From contig NZ_BMOQ01000003.1 in assembly GCF_014647155.1 (NCBI RefSeq), forward strand, positions 124,001 to 188,000: a stretch of 64,000 nucleotides of DNA, written 5' to 3'. A program made the position numbers and the translations under genes. Positions 60,600 to 64,000 of the stretch are shown one piece after another. Numbering within the stretch: position 1 is the first letter of the stretch; each line of letters begins with the position of its first letter. This DNA comes from Halarchaeum nitratireducens. Lineage in GTDB: Archaea; Halobacteriota; Halobacteria; Halobacteriales; Halobacteriaceae. The notes beneath the pieces were generated by a model. It was not told where the DNA came from. It did not search any database and worked only from the letters and a program-made list of their open reading frames with translations.

Positions 60600-60650
60600 A
60601 TCCGATCCCCGAGCAAAACCGTTATGTCGCCGGCCGCGAGCGTTATATCT

Positions 60651-61727
60651 ATGACGAAACAACGGTCGCGCCGCGACGTTCTCGGTGCGCTCGGTGTCGC
60701 GGGTCTCGGCGGTCTCGCCGGCTGCGTCGGGACTGACGGCGGCTCGGGTGCGAAGAGCGCGACGGATTCGACGGGCTCGGGATCGTCGAGTACGGGCGAA
60801 GCGAGTGCGTCGTCGGACTCGTCCGGGACGGTGCAACTCTTCCACGCCGGGAGTCTCACGGCCGCGTTCGACGACCTCGAGGACGGGTTCACCGAGCGCT
60901 ACGACGCGGCGGTCAGTCAGGAGTCCGCGGGGTCGGTACGCTCGACGAAGAAGATCACGCAGCCGCCCCATCGCGCCGCGGACGTCCTCGCCGTCGCGGA
61001 CTTCCGGCTGCTCCGCGACGACCTCCTCCCCGACTACGGCGACTGGTACGCGATCTTCTCGACGAATGCGATGACGCTCGCGTACACGGACGACTCAGCG
61101 TACGCCGACGAGATCACGCCCGACAACTGGTGGGACGTCCTGACGCGCGACGACGTCTCTGTCGCGCACTCTGACCCCGCGGTCGATCCGAACGGATATC
61201 GCTCGCTCATGTCGATGGATCTCGGTGCGATCCCCTTCCGAGGCGACGCGCTCTACGACGATGCGACCGCGCGGTCGCTGAAGGACAACGCGCACGTCCC
61301 GGCGAGCGACGAAGTCGCCCTCCTGAGTCAGCTCCACTCGGGGAAGATCGACTACGCGTGGGAGTACCAGTCGACGAGCGCGACCCACGACGTGAACACG
61401 CTCGACCTCCAGCACGCGGTCGACCTCTCGAAGGCGACGAGCGCGTACGCCGACCACTACGCGAAGGCCACGGTGAACGCCGGCGGGACGACGTACACGG
61501 GCGCGCCCATCGCGTACGGGATCACCGTCCCGAACACGGCCGAGCACCCCGACTGGGGCGCGAAGTGGATCGCGTACGCGCTCGGCGACGGCGCGGACGT
61601 CGTCGCACGGGACGGCTTCTCCGCGCTCGACACCGCGGTGGTACCGGCGTCGTCGTCGGACGCAGTGCCCGACGCCGTGATGGCGGAAGCGAAAGCGAAG
61701 TCCTCGCTTGGCCCCCTGTCCCTCTGA
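60651..61727 (+). CDS. Tungstate/molybdate-type substrate-binding lipoprotein
   Basis: This 358-residue extracellular binding protein has a twin-arginine lipoprotein signal (SRRDVLGALGVAGLGGLAGC). A Ser/Thr-rich linker follows, then a WtpA/ModA-like domain (GTVQLFHAGSLTAAFDDLED; VDPNGYRSLMSMDLGAIPFR; KIDYAWEYQSTSATHDVNTL). It should deliver tungstate or molybdate to the permease. The substrate is inferred from the family and the ModE-like neighbour. A short A/T-rich CGTTATATCT precedes the ATG. Confidence 0.9.
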   Translation: MTKQRSRRDVLGALGVAGLGGLAGCVGTDGGSGAKSATDSTGSGSSSTGEASASSDSSGTVQLFHAGSLTAAFDDLEDGFTERYDAAVSQESAGSVRSTKKITQPPHRAADVLAVADFRLLRDDLLPDYGDWYAIFSTNAMTLAYTDDSAYADEITPDNWWDVLTRDDVSVAHSDPAVDPNGYRSLMSMDLGAIPFRGDALYDDATARSLKDNAHVPASDEVALLSQLHSGKIDYAWEYQSTSATHDVNTLDLQHAVDLSKATSAYADHYAKATVNAGGTTYTGAPIAYGITVPNTAEHPDWGAKWIAYALGDGADVVARDGFSALDTAVVPASSSDAVPDAVMAEAKAKSSLGPLSL

Positions 61728-61731
61728 ACTC

Positions 61732-62697
61732 GTGTCCACGGACGTTCGCTACGGCGGCGTTCCCGCGCTTGGAGCCCGCGCGCTCGTGCTCGCCGTCGGC
61801 GCCGTGCAGGTCGCGGCGTTCCTCGTCGCCGACGCTCTCGGTCGTCCCACCCTGTACGTCGCGTTCGCGGTCGCCAGCGCCGCCTGCCTCGGTGCGCTCG
61901 CCGACCGCGGCCCGTTCGGCATCGTCGCCGCCTGCCTGAGCGGTGCGCTCCTCGTCGCGCTCGTCTATCCGCTCGTCACGCTCGTCACCGTCGCCTCGCC
62001 CGAGAGCGTGCTCGCCGCGCTCGCCCGTCCAGACGTTCGACGAACGCTCTACCTCTCCGTCTACGCCCCGCTGCTCGCCACGCTGCTCGCCTGTGTCCTC
62101 GGCGTCCCGCTCGCGCTCCTGTTGCGCCGCGGCTTCCCGGGGCGCCCGCTCGTCGAGTCCCTCGTCGACCTCCCGCTCGTCGTCCCGCACAGCGTCGCGG
62201 GTCTCGCCGTCCTCCTCGCGTTCGGCGAGGGCGGGGCGTTCCCGACGCTCCCCGTCCTCGGTGCCGTCCCCGGCCTCGTCCTCGCGCTCGCGTTCGTCAG
62301 CGCGCCCTACGCGGTTGACGGCGCACGCGAGGGATTCGAGACGGTCGATCGCGACGCCGAACGCGCCGCGCGCTCGCTCGGCGCCTCGCGCTTCGAGACC
62401 TTTCGCCGCGTCACCGCGCCGCTCGCGGTCCGGGGCGTCCTCTCCGGCGCCATCCTCTCGTGGGCGCGCGCCGTCTCCGAGTACGGCGCCGTCGCCGTCG
62501 TCGCGTACAACGTCTCTGTCTTCTACCCGCCCGCCGGCGAGCGCGTGCAGGCGATGTTCGGCTCCGTCTTCGTCGTCCGCGAACTCGACGTCAACTTCGA
62601 CGCCGCCGTCGCCGTCGCCGTCTGCCTCCTCGCCGTCTGCGTCGTCGTCTTCCTCGCCGTCCGCGCGCTCACCCGCGACGCCGGGAGGTGGGCCTAG
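61732..62697 (+). CDS. ABC transporter permease (tungstate/molybdate type)
   Basis: This 321-residue membrane protein has about eight helices. The ABC permease signature is RDAERAARSLGASRFETFRR (the EAA loop, near residue 208), and DLPLVVPHSVAGLAVLLAFG precedes it. It should pair with the downstream ATPase. It starts at a GTG four bases after the binding-protein stop (MSTDVRYGG); an in-frame TTG within the previous gene is less likely. The first three helices are an N-terminal extension compared with a minimal ModB. Confidence 0.88.
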   Translation: MSTDVRYGGVPALGARALVLAVGAVQVAAFLVADALGRPTLYVAFAVASAACLGALADRGPFGIVAACLSGALLVALVYPLVTLVTVASPESVLAALARPDVRRTLYLSVYAPLLATLLACVLGVPLALLLRRGFPGRPLVESLVDLPLVVPHSVAGLAVLLAFGEGGAFPTLPVLGAVPGLVLALAFVSAPYAVDGAREGFETVDRDAERAARSLGASRFETFRRVTAPLAVRGVLSGAILSWARAVSEYGAVAVVAYNVSVFYPPAGERVQAMFGSVFVVRELDVNFDAAVAVAVCLLAVCVVVFLAVRALTRDAGRWA

Positions 62698-63656
62698 TGC
62701 TTCGCTTCGACGTCCGCGCCGCGTTCCGCGACGACGCGACGACGTTCGAGGTCGCCGCGGACCTGACCGTCCGCGACGGCGAGACGCTCTGCCTCCTCGG
62801 GCCCTCCGGGAGCGGGAAGACGCTCCTCCTCGAACTCCTCGCGGGGTTCCACGACCACGACGGGTCGATCGAACTCGACGGTCGCTCCCTCGACGACGCG
62901 CCGCCCGAGGAGCGCGATCTCAGCCTCGTCTTTCAGAACTACGCGCTCTTCTCCCACCTCAGCGTCCGCGAAAACGTCGCCTTCGGGGCGACGTACCACG
63001 AGGACGCCCGCGACCCGGACGCCCTCCTCGCGCGCCTCGGCGTCGCGGACCTCGCGACGCGCTCTCCCGAGACGCTCTCCGGGGGAGAGAAACAGCGCGT
63101 CGCGCTCGCGCGCGCGCTCTGCGTCCGCCCCGACGCCTTCCTCCTCGACGAACCGCTCTCCGCGCTCGACGCCCCGACGCGCGAGCGCCTCCGCGACGAC
63201 CTCGTTGACGTCCTCGCCGACGAGACGGCGGTGTACGTCACCCACGACCGGACGACCGCGCGCGCCGTCGCCGATCGCGTCGCCGTCCTCCGCGGCGGTC
63301 GCGTCGCGCAGGTCGGTCCGACGGAGGCGGTGTTCGAGCGCCCCGCGACCCGCTTCGTCGCCGCCTTCACCGGCGCCACCGTCGTCGAGAGTACCGACCT
63401 CCCCGCGGGCCTCGACGCCCCGACGGGGACGCTCGCCGTCCGCCCCGAACACGTCCGCGTCGGCGTCGACACCGGCGTCCCCGCGCGCGTCACGCGCGCC
63501 GTCCGCGAAGACGCCGCGCACCGCGTCACGCTCGCCGTCGGGGACGCCGAACTCGTCGCGTACGCGCCGACCGATCCCCCGACGGAGACGACCGTCGCCG
63601 TCCCGCCCGGGCGCTGGCACGTCCTCCCCCGTGGGGGACGCGACGCCGACGCGTGA
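62697..63656 (+). CDS. ABC transporter ATP-binding protein (tungstate/molybdate type)
   Basis: This 319-residue ATPase has Walker A LLGPSGSGKTLLLELLAG near residue 37, the Q-loop LSLVFQNYALFSHLSVRENV, the signature LSGGEKQRVALARAL near 125, Walker B AFLLDEPLSALDA, and the switch VYVTHDRTTARA. A C-terminal TOBE-like part follows (TGTLAVRPEHVRVGVDTGVP). It energises the permease encoded just upstream. Its GTG shares one base with the permease stop (TAGTG). Confidence 0.94.
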   Translation: MLRFDVRAAFRDDATTFEVAADLTVRDGETLCLLGPSGSGKTLLLELLAGFHDHDGSIELDGRSLDDAPPEERDLSLVFQNYALFSHLSVRENVAFGATYHEDARDPDALLARLGVADLATRSPETLSGGEKQRVALARALCVRPDAFLLDEPLSALDAPTRERLRDDLVDVLADETAVYVTHDRTTARAVADRVAVLRGGRVAQVGPTEAVFERPATRFVAAFTGATVVESTDLPAGLDAPTGTLAVRPEHVRVGVDTGVPARVTRAVREDAAHRVTLAVGDAELVAYAPTDPPTETTVAVPPGRWHVLPRGGRDADA

Positions 63657-63688
63657 CTTTATCCGCGCGCCGACCCTCGCCGTCGCGT

Positions 63689-63790
63689 ATGGAACGTTGG
63701 GACGCCCTCTTCGATCGCGCCGCCGACTACGACGTCGCCCTCGACGACGTGCGCGACGCGCTCGCCGACCGTCGGGGTGCCGATGAGTAG
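63689..63790 (+). CDS. 33-residue microprotein upstream of a PIN-like gene
   Basis: This very short frame begins MERWDALFDRAADYDVALDD and continues VRDALADRRGADE. It is acidic and helical, with normal haloarchaeal codon use. Its last eight bases overlap the next gene (ATGAGTAG), a sign of translational coupling. I recall a similar short frame before the same neighbour in other haloarchaea, but cannot confirm it. It could be a small antitoxin-like or leader protein; this is speculative. Confidence 0.5.
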   Translation: MERWDALFDRAADYDVALDDVRDALADRRGADE

Positions 63791-64000
63791 ACGCGACCCC
63801 GATCCGCCGGACGTCTCGCGCGTCGTCGCCGACGCCGACGTCCTCGCCGCGGACCTCCTCGTCGGCGGGGCCGCCCGCGACGCCCTCGACGTCGTGCGCG
63901 CGCACTCGTGGATGACGCTCGTGGCGAGCGACGCGCTGCTCGACGACGCTGAGGCCGTGATCGCCGACCTCGCCGACGGCGCCCTCGCCACCGACTGGCG
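63783..64000 (+). CDS. PIN-like haloarchaeal protein, cut by the window end (DUF7384-like)
   Basis: Only the first 72 codons are present, with no stop before base 64000. The N-terminal part has VVADADVLAADLLVGGAARD, which looks like the first strand and acidic residue of a PIN domain, and WMTLVASDALLDDAEAVIAD follows. PIN proteins are often RNases, but the other acidic residues lie outside the window. It overlaps the microprotein gene by eight bases. The family number is from memory. Confidence 0.65.
   Translation, partial: MSRRDPDPPDVSRVVADADVLAADLLVGGAARDALDVVRAHSWMTLVASDALLDDAEAVIADLADGALATDW

Noticed and set aside
1-64000. CRISPR array, rRNA genes, intact transposase or integrase
   Set aside because: No regularly spaced repeats, rRNA sequence, DDE or tyrosine-recombinase motifs, or att-like duplications at the four tRNA genes were seen.

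Overview
The window is chromosomal DNA from a haloarchaeon (class Halobacteria). The evidence is a G+C of roughly 70 percent in most genes, a strongly acidic Asp/Glu-rich proteome, and a set of archaeal genes: an A-type ATP synthase operon, MCM, RPA with its partner, TFB, CarS, IleS and a PitA-type fusion. Many genes have short or no leaders, with TATA elements about 25-35 bases before the start codon. I cannot name the genus from sequence alone.

Layout. 0-10 kb: core metabolism (hisI, glmM, prs, ileS, a HIT protein) mixed with small haloarchaeal proteins of unknown role. 10-21 kb: an aldo/keto reductase, a decayed ParA-like gene, a TFB, and a minus-strand run headed by the replicative helicase gene mcm. 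That run continues through four small conserved proteins to a MinD-like ATPase. MCM carries a 529-residue intein in its P-loop, and a duplicated PD-(D/E)XK-like gene lies just upstream. The promoter-distal end of the run looks eroded: one gene has a frameshift at a C8 tract, and the MinD-like protein lacks the P-loop lysine. 21-34 kb: a DEVH helicase, a CBS-type site-2 protease, a polyprenyl synthase, a DUF373 membrane protein, a radical SAM protein, a large DUF2298 membrane protein, GtrA, and the RPA/RPA-associated pair. 34-40 kb: a CHAT-like (caspase-fold) protein with a low-GC 3' end, an overlooked 44-residue membrane microprotein, a TRAM protein, a membrane-anchored winged-helix protein, a pilin-like protein and a methyltransferase. 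40-49 kb: the complete nine-gene ATP synthase operon (H-I-K-E-C-F-A-B-D), with most junctions overlapping or nearly so. 49-58 kb: a thioredoxin-fold protein, PitA, a PDZ-type site-2 protease, DUF502, carS, pyrE, and a phosphoribosyltransferase-type regulator next to an NCS2 permease. 58-64 kb: nadE, a ModE-like regulator divergent from a tungstate/molybdate-type ABC transporter operon, and the start of a PIN-like gene preceded by a 33-residue microprotein.

Four tRNA genes were found (Pro-TGG, His-GTG, Gly-CCC, Thr-GGT). There is no rRNA, CRISPR array or intact insertion sequence. The most unusual non-coding signal is a set of perfect or near-perfect hairpins with three-base loops, found in four intergenic spacers. 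One cluster lies between two copies of a 38-bp stretch matching the 3' end of the neighbouring helicase gene.
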